Assembly (NCBI GenBank): GCA_963841425.1
Contig: CAWJCL010000001.1
Span: 434,001 to 498,000, forward strand
DNA: 64,000 nt
Reading direction: 5' to 3'
Origin: DATEOR01 sp963841425
GTDB taxonomy: Bacteria; Actinomycetota; Thermoleophilia; Gaiellales; Gaiellaceae
Shown: piece after piece, positions 8,519-16,266 of the stretch
Layout of the letters: each line of letters opens with the position of its first letter
How positions within the stretch are numbered: position 1 is the first letter of the stretch
Position numbers and translations under genes: made by a program
The notes under the pieces: generated by a model
Databases searched by the model: none
Told to the model about the DNA's origin: nothing
What the model saw: only the letters and a program-made list of their open reading frames with translations

Positions 8519-9271
8519 GTGGTCGAGCCGCCGCCTCCACCTCCGCCCCCCGAGGCGGCGCCCCCTCCCCCGGCTCCCGAGCCCGGCCGCTGCCCGAATT
8601 GCGGGGCGCCGCACGACGTCTACCAGGAGTACTGCCTGGAGTGTGGGCGCCGCCTCCCCGGCGCCTACGTCGGCGGACGCTACGCCGAGGTCTGGCGGCG
8701 CGACTCCCCGATCTGGCTCTGGGCGGCTCTCGCGGCGCTCCTGCTCGTCGCCCTCGTCTCCGGGGCGGTCGTCGCGCTGGCGGCTACCGACGACGGGAAG
8801 AGCGGCGAGCCCGGAGCGTCCATCCCCGCCCCCTCCACCACTCCCTCGACGACGGACACCGGCGGGGTCGTGACGACGACGCCGGGCACCATCACGATCA
8901 CCACGCCCAGCACGAGCATCGGCACGACGACGTTCTCGACCACGACGTTCGGCACGACGACGTTCGGTACGACCACCACCACGGGGAGCAACGTCACCTG
9001 GCCGCCGTCGAAGGACGGCTTCACCGTCGTCTTGAAGTCGGTGCCGACGAGCAACGGTCGCTCCCAGTCCGAGGCTGCGGCCGACAAAGCGCGGACGAAC
9101 GGGCTCTCCCAGGTCGGGGTCCTCAACTCCTCCGACTTCTCGAGCCTGAACCCGGGCTACTACGTCACGTTCACCGGGATTTACGACACCGAGTCCCAGG
9201 CGAACGCCGCCCTTCCCAACGCGCGGTCGAAAGGGTTCCCGACCGCGTACGTGCGCGAAGTCTCGAACTAG
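8519..9271 (+). CDS. Zinc-ribbon, membrane-anchored, SPOR-like protein
   Basis: A 250-residue protein with a clear modular layout. A Pro-rich start comes first, then a zinc ribbon (CPNCGAPHDVYQEYCLECG) at about 24-42. A single membrane helix (LWAALAALLLVALVSGAVVALAA) lies at about 67-89. A long Thr/Ser-rich extracytoplasmic linker at 95-160 includes repeated TTTFGT units. The C-terminal domain of about 75 residues (FTVVLKSVPTSNGRSQSEAAADKA... YYVTFTGIYDTESQANAAL) resembles a SPOR peptidoglycan-binding fold. I infer a signal-transducing or cell-wall-tethered protein. It starts with GTG one base after the previous stop. Confidence 0.72.
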   Translation: MVEPPPPPPPPEAAPPPPAPEPGRCPNCGAPHDVYQEYCLECGRRLPGAYVGGRYAEVWRRDSPIWLWAALAALLLVALVSGAVVALAATDDGKSGEPGASIPAPSTTPSTTDTGGVVTTTPGTITITTPSTSIGTTTFSTTTFGTTTFGTTTTTGSNVTWPPSKDGFTVVLKSVPTSNGRSQSEAAADKARTNGLSQVGVLNSSDFSSLNPGYYVTFTGIYDTESQANAALPNARSKGFPTAYVREVSN

Positions 9272-9279
9272 CGCACGAC

Positions 9280-9335
9280 GTTTGTAACAGCGGAGACCGG
9301 GAAGTTTGTGACAGCCTCCGGCACCGCGTTAGGAT
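9280..9335 (+). promoter_or_regulatory. Direct repeat GTTTGTRACAGC upstream of -10 TAGGAT
   Basis: GTTTGTAACAGC (9280-9291) and GTTTGTGACAGC (9304-9315) differ at one base and are spaced 24 bp apart. The second copy overlaps a plausible -35 (TTGTGA at 9306-9311), 18 bp before TAGGAT at 9330-9335. This looks like a promoter with an upstream regulator site. It would give a leader of about 110 nt before the gene at 9452. Confidence 0.45.
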
Positions 9336-9451
9336 GCCCGCCGGGCGCGAAATCGGCAGCACTTAATCTCCGGTTAACAGAAATTTGCAGGCTTTTTGAA
9401 GGGCGTCTAGGTAAGCTCGATCATCGAGGAAGAGGACGAATCCCGGCGCGT

Positions 9452-9868
9452 ATGTATCAGTACTCGAGAGCCATTTACCGCAGCATCAAGGACCTGATCG
9501 ACCCGTACGTCGGCGTCGAGAAGCAGCTCGAGTACCGCCGTGACGTCCTCGCCGCGTGCGAGGACTGCGTGGAGCGCCTCGCCAAGGATCCGCGCTACTT
9601 CGCGAACCCTGACAAGACGCTCTTCCAGGACATCCGCCGCTACTTCCCGATCACGCAGCAGGCGCAGGTCGCCTGGGCCGTGACCGAGGGGATCGGCGCC
9701 GCGGTCGAGTTCATCGAGGCGCAGATCGAGGCCGGCGCGTTCGACGGCGGCGTCGCCCGCTGCCGCGCGACGACGCGCAAGGGCAAGCCGTGCCAGCGCA
9801 CGCCGCTTCCCGAGCGCGAATACTGCCCCTCGCACCAGCACCTCGAAGCCACTCCAGCGGCCGCCTGA
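9452..9868 (+). CDS. Conserved hypothetical with C-terminal Cys/His motif
   Basis: A 138-residue protein with no named family that I can recall. The N-terminal 90 residues are helical and well structured (DPYVGVEKQLEYRRDVLAAC, YFPITQQAQVAWAVTEGIGA). The tail holds CRATTRKGKPCQRTPL then EYCPSHQH, a short Cys-Cys-Cys-His arrangement seen in small zinc-binding tails. I place the start at ATG 9452, where the conserved-looking protein begins, with a GAGGAAGAGG stretch upstream. The preceding 180 bases contain a promoter-like direct repeat. It converges with DNA polymerase IV two bases after its stop. Confidence 0.68.
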   Translation: MYQYSRAIYRSIKDLIDPYVGVEKQLEYRRDVLAACEDCVERLAKDPRYFANPDKTLFQDIRRYFPITQQAQVAWAVTEGIGAAVEFIEAQIEAGAFDGGVARCRATTRKGKPCQRTPLPEREYCPSHQHLEATPAAA

Positions 9869-9869
9869 C

Positions 9870-10937
9870 CTAACCCAGCACGAGCTGCTGGTGCGCCTCG
9901 AGATTGGAGACGCTGACGCCGACGAGGCGCAGCGCACCCGGTCGGTCCGCGAGCGCGCGGTCGAGAAGCGCGCAGGCGAGGTCTCCGATCCGCTCCGCAT
10001 CGGCGAAACCATGCGGAGCCGTCGTCGAGCGGCTGCGGATCGAGAAGTCCGGATAGCGCACCTTGGTCGTCACCGTGCGCGCCACCTGGCCTCCGCGCTC
10101 CAGGTGGCCCGCCACTGACTCGGCCATCCGACGCAGCTCGGCGTGGAGCTGCGCGCGGTCGGAGACGTCCCGCTCGAAGGTCTCCTCGTGGCCGATCGAG
10201 ATCGACTCGCTCTCGAGCTCGAGCGGTCTCGGGTCGATCCCTCGCGCGCGATCGCGGAGGAGCCGCCCGACCTTGCCCGGAAGGAGCCGCGAGAGGTCGG
10301 AGTCGGACAGGCTCGCCAGGCCCCCGATCGTCTCGATCCCCGCTTTCCGAAGGCGCTCCTCGGCTCTCGGGCCGACCCCGGGCAGCAGCCGGACCGCGAA
10401 CGGCGCGAGGAAGGAAGCTTCGCGGCCCGGGCGGACGATCGTGATCCCGCCTGGCTTGCGCCGGTCGCTCGCCACCTTGGCGACGACCTTGCAGGTTCCG
10501 ACGCCGAGCGAGCAGGAGAGGCTCGTCGCGCCCTTCACTGCGGTCTGTACCGCCTCGGCGAGGGGTCGCACGGCGCGGAAGCTCTCGGCCACCTCGCCGA
10601 GATCGAGGTAGCCCTCGTCCATCCCCGTTCGCTCGACGGTGGGCACCACCTCTCGAACGACCGTCCAGACCGCGCGCGAGTACTGGGAGTAGAGACTGCG
10701 GCTCGGCGGGAGGAAGACGGCCTGCGGGCAGCGCCGCGCCGCCTCGGCGCAGCTCATCGCGGAATGGATCCCGAACCTTCGCGCGGCGTAGTTCGCGGTC
10801 GCCACGACGCCGCGCCCGCGGGGGTCCCCGCCCACCACGAGGGGCTTGTCGCGGAGCTCCGGATGCTCCAGTTCCTCGACCGCGGCGAAGAACGCATCGA
10901 GATCGAGATGCGCGACGATCTTCGGGGGACTTGTCAC
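9870..10937 (-). CDS. dinB: DNA polymerase IV (Y-family)
   Basis: A 355-residue translesion polymerase. Catalytic palm motifs are HLDLDAFFAAVEELEHPELRD and MDEGYLDLGE, with the steric and finger stretch VATANYAARRFGIHSAM between them. The HhH region (LLPGVGPRAEERLRKAGI) and little-finger domain follow. It bypasses damaged bases at stalled forks. I start at GTG 10937: TATTCT at 10945-10950 lies seven bases upstream on this strand, giving a leaderless transcript. The longer frame to 11048 would run into the divergent PafBC gene. The two genes share a 19-bp start-to-start region. Confidence 0.93.
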   Translation of the reverse strand: MTSPPKIVAHLDLDAFFAAVEELEHPELRDKPLVVGGDPRGRGVVATANYAARRFGIHSAMSCAEAARRCPQAVFLPPSRSLYSQYSRAVWTVVREVVPTVERTGMDEGYLDLGEVAESFRAVRPLAEAVQTAVKGATSLSCSLGVGTCKVVAKVASDRRKPGGITIVRPGREASFLAPFAVRLLPGVGPRAEERLRKAGIETIGGLASLSDSDLSRLLPGKVGRLLRDRARGIDPRPLELESESISIGHEETFERDVSDRAQLHAELRRMAESVAGHLERGGQVARTVTTKVRYPDFSIRSRSTTAPHGFADAERIGDLACALLDRALADRPGALRLVGVSVSNLEAHQQLVLG

Positions 10938-10968
10938 GACTGAAAGAATAGGTCCCTTGTCACACGAC
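10930..10968. promoter_or_regulatory. Divergent dinB/pafBC promoter with repeated CTTGTCAC
   Basis: CTTGTCACGAC (10930-10940) and CTTGTCACACGAC (10956-10968) form a direct repeat. Between them, AGAATA/TATTCT (10945-10950) gives a minus-strand -10 seven bases from the dinB GTG, and TAGGTC (10949-10954) gives a plus-strand -10-like box before the TTG of the WYL gene. TTGTC followed about 18 bases later by TA resembles the actinobacterial RecA-independent damage promoter (TTGTCRGTG-N8-TANNNT) that PafBC activates. Confidence 0.5.
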
Positions 10969-12969
10969 ACCGACAAGCTCATCCGCCAGCTCTCGCTCGT
11001 CGCCTTCCTCATGGCCGAGCGGCGACCGCTCACCGCGCGCGACATCAAGTCGACCGTCGAGGGCTACTCGGAGATGTCGGACGAGGCCTTCGCCCGCCGC
11101 TTCTACTCCGATCGCTCGGAGCTGATCGCGCTCGGCGTCCCGCTCCACTCGCAGCGCGACGAGTTCACGGGCGAGGAGCTCTACACGCTTCGCTCCGAGA
11201 ACTACTTCCTTCCGGAGCTCCGGCTCGAGGAGGACGAGCTCGCGGCGCTGCAGACCGCGCTCTACATGCTCGAGGGCCAGTTCGCCTACGCCGAGCCGCT
11301 TCGCCTCGCGCTCCAGAACCTCGCCCTCGGCCGGCCCGGCTTCGACGAGGAGCCGACCGAGGCAGCCGTGCGGATCGAGGTCCGGGATCCCGACTACTCG
11401 GCCGAGATGTCCGGACGCCTGACGAAGCTCGAGAATGCGATCTCGAAGCAGCGGACGGTCAAGTTCCCCTACTACACGATCGGCCGCGACGTCGAGTCCG
11501 AGCGCACCGTGAACCCGTACGCCCTCCTTCCGGACCGCGGCTCCTGGTACGTGATCGGCTACGACCACGACCGCGACGCGATGCGTACCTTCCGTGTGTC
11601 GCGGATCCGGGGCGACATCCGCTTCGCGACCCGGCGGGAGCGCGACTTCCGTCTGCCGGAGGAATTCGAGCCCGCCCACTACCGGGGCAAGCAGGACTGG
11701 CAGTTCGGCGACCCGGTCGGCGAGGCGAGCATCGAGCTCGACGGAGACACCGCATGGTGGGTCGAGCGCATGATCGACCGGGGAAGCGTGGAGGACGGCG
11801 TCTTCACGACCGAGTACGCGGACATCGGCCAGCTCGCGGGCTGGGTGCTCCGCCAGGAGGGCCGCGCCCGTCCGCTCCGGCCGCCCGAGCTCGTCGATCT
11901 CGTCCGCGCGGGAATCGACAAGGTGATCGAGACCCACGAGGGCGAACCGACGAAGCCGCCGCGCGCCGCGGCGTCGCGACAGGTGGTGGAGCCGCTCGAG
12001 CGGCCGGCCGGTCCCGTCGCGCCGGAGCGCTTCGGCGTCCTCCAGGCGCTGCTCGCATTCCTGCTCGCCAGCTGCGGCAACGCGACCTCCGCGCGGATCC
12101 CGGCGGATGAGATCGTCGAACGCTTCAAGATCCCGCCGGACCAGCTGGACGACCACCTCCAGCTCCTCAACCTCGTCAACTTCGGCGGCGGGTGCTACGC
12201 GGTCTACGCGGCCCTCGAGGACGACGAGGTCTACGTCGAGAAGGAGCTTTTCGGCGACACGTTCCGGCGCCCGCCGCGGCTGACGCCGCTCGAGGCGCGC
12301 GCGATCCGGCTCGCCCTCGAGTTCGTCGGTCCGATGATCGCCGCGGAAGCCCATACGCCGCTCGAGCGCGTGCGGCGCAAGCTCGAGGAGACCTTCGGCG
12401 AGTTCGACGTCGACGAGGGCCCCGAGCGCCAGGCCGTCACCGCAGAGGAGCAGCTCATCGCCACGCTCTCCCGGGCGAGCACCGAGCACCGGCTCGTCGA
12501 GATCGAGTACACCGCCGTCGGCGAGGAGACGAGCGTCCGCACGATCGAGCCACATGCCCTCGAGCGCGAGCTGCCCTGGTGGTACGTGCACAGCTGGGAC
12601 CGGACGAAGGACGCGCAGCGCAGCTTCCGCATCGACCGCATGAAGCGCGCCGACCTTCTCGACGAGACCTTCGAGCCCCGCCCCGAGCTCGTCCCCAAAA
12701 AGCTCTCCGACGCGAGCACGGCCCGCGTCCTCTTCTCCCCAGCGCTCGGCCGCTGGCGGCTCGAGCGCGGCGCGCTGCCGCTCGCCAAGGGCTACGCCCT
12801 GGAGGACCTCCGCTTCGGGAGCATGGAGTACCTCGTCGGGGAGATCCTCTCCCACCGCGGCGAGGGAGAGGTGATCGAGCCGGCCGGAGTGCGGAGCGAG
12901 ATCCTCACCCGCGCCAAGCGCCTGAAGAAGGAGCTCGGGCGCCGGCCGACGGCCAAAACGCCTTCCTAG
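10957..12969 (+). CDS. pafBC: Fused PafBC-type tandem WYL transcriptional regulator
   Basis: A 670-residue fusion of two helix-turn-helix/WYL units. The first HTH is near the N-terminus (LSLVAFLMAERRPLTARDI), with its WYL core at GSWYVIGYDHDRDAMRTFRVSRI. The second half begins near RFGVLQALLAFLLASCG and has LPWWYVHSWDRTKDAQRSFRIDRM. PafB and PafC are separate but adjacent proteins in mycobacteria and activate the RecA-independent DNA-damage response, with the WYL domain sensing single-stranded nucleic acid. Divergence from dinB supports this role. The start is probably TTG 10957. No protease or proteasome genes lie nearby. Confidence 0.85.
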   Translation: MSHDTDKLIRQLSLVAFLMAERRPLTARDIKSTVEGYSEMSDEAFARRFYSDRSELIALGVPLHSQRDEFTGEELYTLRSENYFLPELRLEEDELAALQTALYMLEGQFAYAEPLRLALQNLALGRPGFDEEPTEAAVRIEVRDPDYSAEMSGRLTKLENAISKQRTVKFPYYTIGRDVESERTVNPYALLPDRGSWYVIGYDHDRDAMRTFRVSRIRGDIRFATRRERDFRLPEEFEPAHYRGKQDWQFGDPVGEASIELDGDTAWWVERMIDRGSVEDGVFTTEYADIGQLAGWVLRQEGRARPLRPPELVDLVRAGIDKVIETHEGEPTKPPRAAASRQVVEPLERPAGPVAPERFGVLQALLAFLLASCGNATSARIPADEIVERFKIPPDQLDDHLQLLNLVNFGGGCYAVYAALEDDEVYVEKELFGDTFRRPPRLTPLEARAIRLALEFVGPMIAAEAHTPLERVRRKLEETFGEFDVDEGPERQAVTAEEQLIATLSRASTEHRLVEIEYTAVGEETSVRTIEPHALERELPWWYVHSWDRTKDAQRSFRIDRMKRADLLDETFEPRPELVPKKLSDASTARVLFSPALGRWRLERGALPLAKGYALEDLRFGSMEYLVGEILSHRGEGEVIEPAGVRSEILTRAKRLKKELGRRPTAKTPS

Positions 12970-13065
12970 GCGAGCTGCGGTAGTCAATCGCCGCGAACGG
13001 GACGGCGACGAGCCGAACTCAGCAGATCCAAAGCTCGATGTGGCGGCGGCGCTCGAGGTCGCGGG

Positions 13066-14058
13066 TCATCGCAGCCGCTCCAGCGCCCACCCGGCGTGCT
13101 CGCGGAGAAGGTCGTCGTTGCTCTCGCTCCAGCGCGCAACCGCCGGGACCAGCGTGGCCTCGCCCGAGTTCCCCGCGGCGATGAGTGCGTTTCGGCGCAG
13201 GTAGCGGGGATCGTTGCGCGGGAAGTAGAGCCTGTCGTACCGCGCCCTGAGGTCGTCGTCCGCCGCCTCGAGCCAGTCGACGAGGGAGACGACCGGCTCG
13301 GCACCCTCCGGAAGGGCCGCGTCCGCGCTGCGCTTCTCCGTGCCGCGGTTCCAGGGGCACACGTCCTGGCAGATGTCGCACCCGTAGACGTATGACCCCA
13401 TCTCCGCGCGGTACTCGGACGGTACCGCGCCGGGAGCCTGGCTCCAGTACGACAGGCACTTGGTCGAGTCGAGGACGCCGGGATCGTCGAGCGCCCCGGT
13501 CGGGCAGGCGTCGATGCAGCGCGTGCACGAGCCGCAGTCGAGGTCGAGCGGGGCGCTGCGCTCGATCTCGGCTGTCGTCACGACCGTCCCGAGGACGACC
13601 CAGGATCCGTGGCGGCGGGTGATGAGTAGCGTGTTCTTCCCGTAGAACCCCACCCCTGCCCGCGAGGCGCCCTCGCGGTCGACGTGCTGGTTCTCGTCCA
13701 CGAGCACGCGGTAGGCCCCGCCCAGGCGCTCGCCGAGCTGCTCGAGCTTCGCGCGGAGCTCGGCGTACCGGTCGCTCCACGTGTACCGGGGAAGGCGGCC
13801 CTCTCCGGGCTCCGGATCGGGGCCAGGCCCGTAGTAGGAGAGCGCCGCGGAGACGACCGAGCGGGCCCCGGGCAAGAGCGACTCGGGGTGGCAGCTCACC
13901 TCGGGCTGCGCCATCGTGAACCGCATCCGCGCGAAGAGGCCGCGGGCGCGACGCTCGCGGATGTGCCGCTCGGTCTCCTCGTAAGGCTCGGCAGGCGCCG
14001 CCCCCACGGCGTCGAGCCCGAGCTGCACGGCCAGGCGACTGAGCTCCGCCTGCTGCAT
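13066..14058 (-). CDS. queG: Epoxyqueuosine reductase QueG
   Basis: A 330-residue cobalamin-dependent Fe-S enzyme that performs the last step of queuosine synthesis. It shows the DUF1730-type N-terminal domain and GREGVGFYGKN-like ASRAGVGFYGKNTLLI. Two 4Fe-4S motifs are present: CGSCTRCIDACPTGAL and the second set beginning at TKCLSYW and continuing CDICQDVCPWNR. A C-terminal HEAT-like stretch (LRRNALIAAGNSG) completes the usual QueG layout. I use ATG 14058: TACCTT lies eight bases upstream, whereas the GTG at 14076 would include that box. It is divergent from the oxidoreductase at 14100. Confidence 0.94.
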   Translation of the reverse strand: MQQAELSRLAVQLGLDAVGAAPAEPYEETERHIRERRARGLFARMRFTMAQPEVSCHPESLLPGARSVVSAALSYYGPGPDPEPGEGRLPRYTWSDRYAELRAKLEQLGERLGGAYRVLVDENQHVDREGASRAGVGFYGKNTLLITRRHGSWVVLGTVVTTAEIERSAPLDLDCGSCTRCIDACPTGALDDPGVLDSTKCLSYWSQAPGAVPSEYRAEMGSYVYGCDICQDVCPWNRGTEKRSADAALPEGAEPVVSLVDWLEAADDDLRARYDRLYFPRNDPRYLRRNALIAAGNSGEATLVPAVARWSESNDDLLREHAGWALERLR

Positions 14059-14087
14059 ACGAGCGGAAGGTACCACTGCGCGGCGGT

Positions 14088-14093
14088 TAGGAT
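14088..14093 (+). promoter_or_regulatory. -10 box of a leaderless promoter
   Basis: TAGGAT lies six bases before the GTG start at 14100, inside GGTTAGGATCC. Transcription would begin at or within a base or two of the start codon. The same element and the same six-base spacing recur at 28455-28460. Confidence 0.65.
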
Positions 14094-14099
14094 CCGCCC

Positions 14100-15083
14100 G
14101 TGAAAGCGGTACGCATCCACGAGGACGGCGGTCCGGAGGTCCTCCGCTACGAGGACGCAGACGATCCCGTCGCCGGCGCGGGCGAGATCCTGATTCGCCT
14201 CCGCGCGGCCTCGCTCAACCACCTGGACATCTGGACGCGCCAGGGCCTCCCCTCCGCTCCCAAGCCCCGGATCCTCGGGGCGGACGGGGCCGGCGTAGTC
14301 GAAGCGCTCGGCGAGGGAACCGAGGGCTTCGCGGCCGGCGACGAAGTCGTGATCAACCCCGGCCTCGACGACGGCGCGCACATCATCGGCGAGCACAGCG
14401 ACGGTACCCACGCGGAGCTCATCGCCGTGCCGGCGGACTACGTCCATCCCCTGCCCGGCGGCCTCTCGTTCGAGGAGGCGGCCGCGTTCCCCCTCGTCTT
14501 CGAAACCGCCTACCGGATGCTCGTCACGCGCGCGAATCTACAGGAGGGCGAATGGGTCCTCGTCTGGGGAGCAGGCGGCGGCGTCGCCTCGGGGGCGCTC
14601 GTGCTCTCGAAAGCTCTCGGCGCTCGTGTGATCGCCACGTCCTCGAGCGACGAAAAACTCGAGCGGGCGCGCGAGTTCGGCGCCGACGCCGTCGTGAACC
14701 ACGAGACCGGCGACGTGGCCTCGGCCGTGAAGGAGGCGACGGGCGGCCACGGCGCCGACGTCGTCGTCGAGCACGTGGGCGAGGCGACCTGGAAGACGTC
14801 GCTCCAGGCTGCGGCCACCGAAGGGCGGATCGTGGTCTGCGGGGCGACGAGCGGCCCGAACCCGCCGGCGCAGCTCCACCGGATCTGGTGGAAGCAGCTC
14901 TCGATCCTCGGCTCGACGATGGGGACGCGCGCGGACTTCGCCGGCGTCTACGACCTCGTCGCGCGCGGCGCGGCGAAACCGATCGTGGACCGCGTCTTTC
15001 CACTCAGCGAGGCGGCCGCCGCCCACGAGCACCTCGAGAGCGGCAAGCAGTTCGGCAAGGTCGTCCTGTCCATTTCGCGCTAG
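14100..15083 (+). CDS. Zinc-type alcohol dehydrogenase / quinone oxidoreductase family
   Basis: A 327-residue medium-chain dehydrogenase/reductase. The GroES-like domain (ASLNHLDIWTRQG, GADGAGVVEALGEG, AGDEVVINPG) is followed by a Rossmann domain with VWGAGGGVASGALVLSKALGARVIATSS. The cysteines of the structural zinc loop are absent, which fits the quinone oxidoreductase (QOR) side of the family rather than classical alcohol dehydrogenase. It would reduce quinones or enals with NADPH. It starts with a leaderless GTG. The 3' end faces the DUF59 gene across a strong hairpin. Confidence 0.88.
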   Translation: MKAVRIHEDGGPEVLRYEDADDPVAGAGEILIRLRAASLNHLDIWTRQGLPSAPKPRILGADGAGVVEALGEGTEGFAAGDEVVINPGLDDGAHIIGEHSDGTHAELIAVPADYVHPLPGGLSFEEAAAFPLVFETAYRMLVTRANLQEGEWVLVWGAGGGVASGALVLSKALGARVIATSSSDEKLERAREFGADAVVNHETGDVASAVKEATGGHGADVVVEHVGEATWKTSLQAAATEGRIVVCGATSGPNPPAQLHRIWWKQLSILGSTMGTRADFAGVYDLVARGAAKPIVDRVFPLSEAAAAHEHLESGKQFGKVVLSISR

Positions 15084-15100
15084 GGGCGCTGGGGCGCCTT

Positions 15101-15147
15101 CGGCGGCGCGGCGGCCGGGCTTCGCCCGGCGAAAGCCGCCGCCGCCC
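15101..15147. terminator. Bidirectional hairpin terminator
   Basis: GCCGGGC (15114-15120), loop TTC, GCCCGGC (15124-15130), extended by outer GGCGGC/GCCGCC arms. It sits between the convergent stops at 15083 and 15157. There is no U-run on either side, as is common in high-GC actinobacteria. Confidence 0.6.
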
Positions 15148-15156
15148 GGACGTCGA

Positions 15157-15456
15157 CTAGCCGAAGCCGAGGATGAACTTGGCGTCGTCGGACATCTTCT
15201 CGGGCGTCCAGGGCGGGTCCCAGGTGAGCTCCGACTCGACGTCCTCGACGCCCGGCATGTCCGCGACCGTTTCGGTGATCTGCTGCTCGAGAAGCGGGCC
15301 GACCGGGCAGCCCATCGACGTGAGCGAGTACGTCACATGCACCTTCGGGCCGTCGACGGCGACGTCGTAGAGGAGCCCGAGCTCGACGATGTCCATGCCG
15401 AGCTCCGGGTCCTCGACGACCCGGAGCGCCTCGATCACTTCTTCCCGCGTAGGCAT
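15157..15456 (-). CDS. DUF59 / MIP18 family metal-sulfur cluster assembly factor
   Basis: A 99-residue protein of the PaaD/SufT-like family involved in Fe-S cluster maturation. Signatures are EALRVVEDPELGMDIVELGL at the N-terminus and SLTSMGCPVGPLLEQQI with the single conserved Cys. WDPPWTPEKMSDDAKFILGFG closes the protein as in homologues. It starts at ATG 15456 with TACACT six bases upstream. It stands alone here rather than in a suf operon, so its client is unknown. Confidence 0.9.
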   Translation of the reverse strand: MPTREEVIEALRVVEDPELGMDIVELGLLYDVAVDGPKVHVTYSLTSMGCPVGPLLEQQITETVADMPGVEDVESELTWDPPWTPEKMSDDAKFILGFG

Positions 15457-15462
15457 GGAGCC

Positions 15463-15468
15463 AGTGTA
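15463..15468 (-). promoter_or_regulatory. -10 box of a leaderless promoter
   Basis: On the minus strand TACACT is followed by GGCTCC and then the ATG at 15456, a six-base gap. This matches the leaderless geometry seen at 14088 and 28455. Confidence 0.55.
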
Positions 15469-15510
15469 GCCGTGGTTACATACCATCCTGGGACGAGCAC
15501 GGAAACGCAC

Positions 15511-16263
15511 ATGAGGACGGCGGTCGCAGCCGAGCGGCTCGCGGCGATCGAGCTCGACCGAGCCGTCGAGCAGCTTGCGCCGCCCAGCTTCGCGCAAGGC
15601 CTGAAGGCCGTGGCCCGCAAGTTGCCCCTGGCCGTCGGGGTCGAGACCGTCGCCATCCGGCTGCGCGATTCCGACCGGGAGGGGGATCTTCATCTCGTCG
15701 CGAGCGAGGGGATTCCGTCGCACGACCGGCGCAATCCGGCCTTCTATCTCCAGAGCATCGCCCAGGCGCGGGCCCTGTTCGCGCTCAAGAGCCGGCACAG
15801 CCTCGCTGCGGCGCTCGGCTTCTCATGGCTCGACGGCGAGTGGCTCAAGGCCGACGACGATCCGATCGGGACGATCACCGTCGGGTGCCGTACGGAGCGC
15901 CGGCCGACCCACGAGCAACGAGGGCGGCTCCGGTCGTGTGCCGACCGAATAGGCCCGATGTTGAAGGACGCCAACCGCCGCCGGGCGGCTCTCGAGGATG
16001 CAGCGCAGCGGGCCGCGCGTGAGAGCCTGACGGCGGCGATCGACGCGCCCGCCCGTGTCGCCAAGCTGCTGCGCCCCCGCGAGCTCACCATCCTGGCCCT
16101 TTACAGCGAGGGCTTGTCGGCGGCCGAGATCGCGGACATCTTCGTCATCTCGCCGCACACCGTCCGCACGCACGTGAAGAACGCCTACCGCCGCCTCGGC
16201 ATCCACTCACGCGAGGAGGCCGCGCGCCTCATCCACACCGAACGGGTTTTGGAACTGGTCTAG
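15511..16263 (+). CDS. LuxR-family transcriptional regulator
   Basis: A 250-residue protein. The N-terminal 150 residues look like a GAF-type sensor (FAQGLKAVARKLPLAVGVETVAIRLRDSD). The C-terminal HTH is clear: LRPRELTILALYSEGLSAAEIADIFVISPHTVRTHVKNAYRRLGIHSREEA, the LuxR/FixJ four-helix fold. No receiver domain is present, so it is not a classical response regulator. The ligand is unknown. It starts at ATG 15511 and is convergent with glpX at 16267, three bases from its stop. Confidence 0.85.
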   Translation: MRTAVAAERLAAIELDRAVEQLAPPSFAQGLKAVARKLPLAVGVETVAIRLRDSDREGDLHLVASEGIPSHDRRNPAFYLQSIAQARALFALKSRHSLAAALGFSWLDGEWLKADDDPIGTITVGCRTERRPTHEQRGRLRSCADRIGPMLKDANRRRAALEDAAQRAARESLTAAIDAPARVAKLLRPRELTILALYSEGLSAAEIADIFVISPHTVRTHVKNAYRRLGIHSREEAARLIHTERVLELV

Positions 16264-16266
16264 CGG

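Noticed and set aside
8930..8990. Short tandem ACGACGTTCG-like repeats
   Set aside because: They encode the Thr-rich TTTFGT linker of the zinc-ribbon/SPOR-like protein and need no separate element.
10960..12987. A 675-residue minus-strand open frame opposite the tandem-WYL gene
   Set aside because: It is the complement of a GC-rich coding gene with strong domain motifs; its own translation is repetitive and has no domain.
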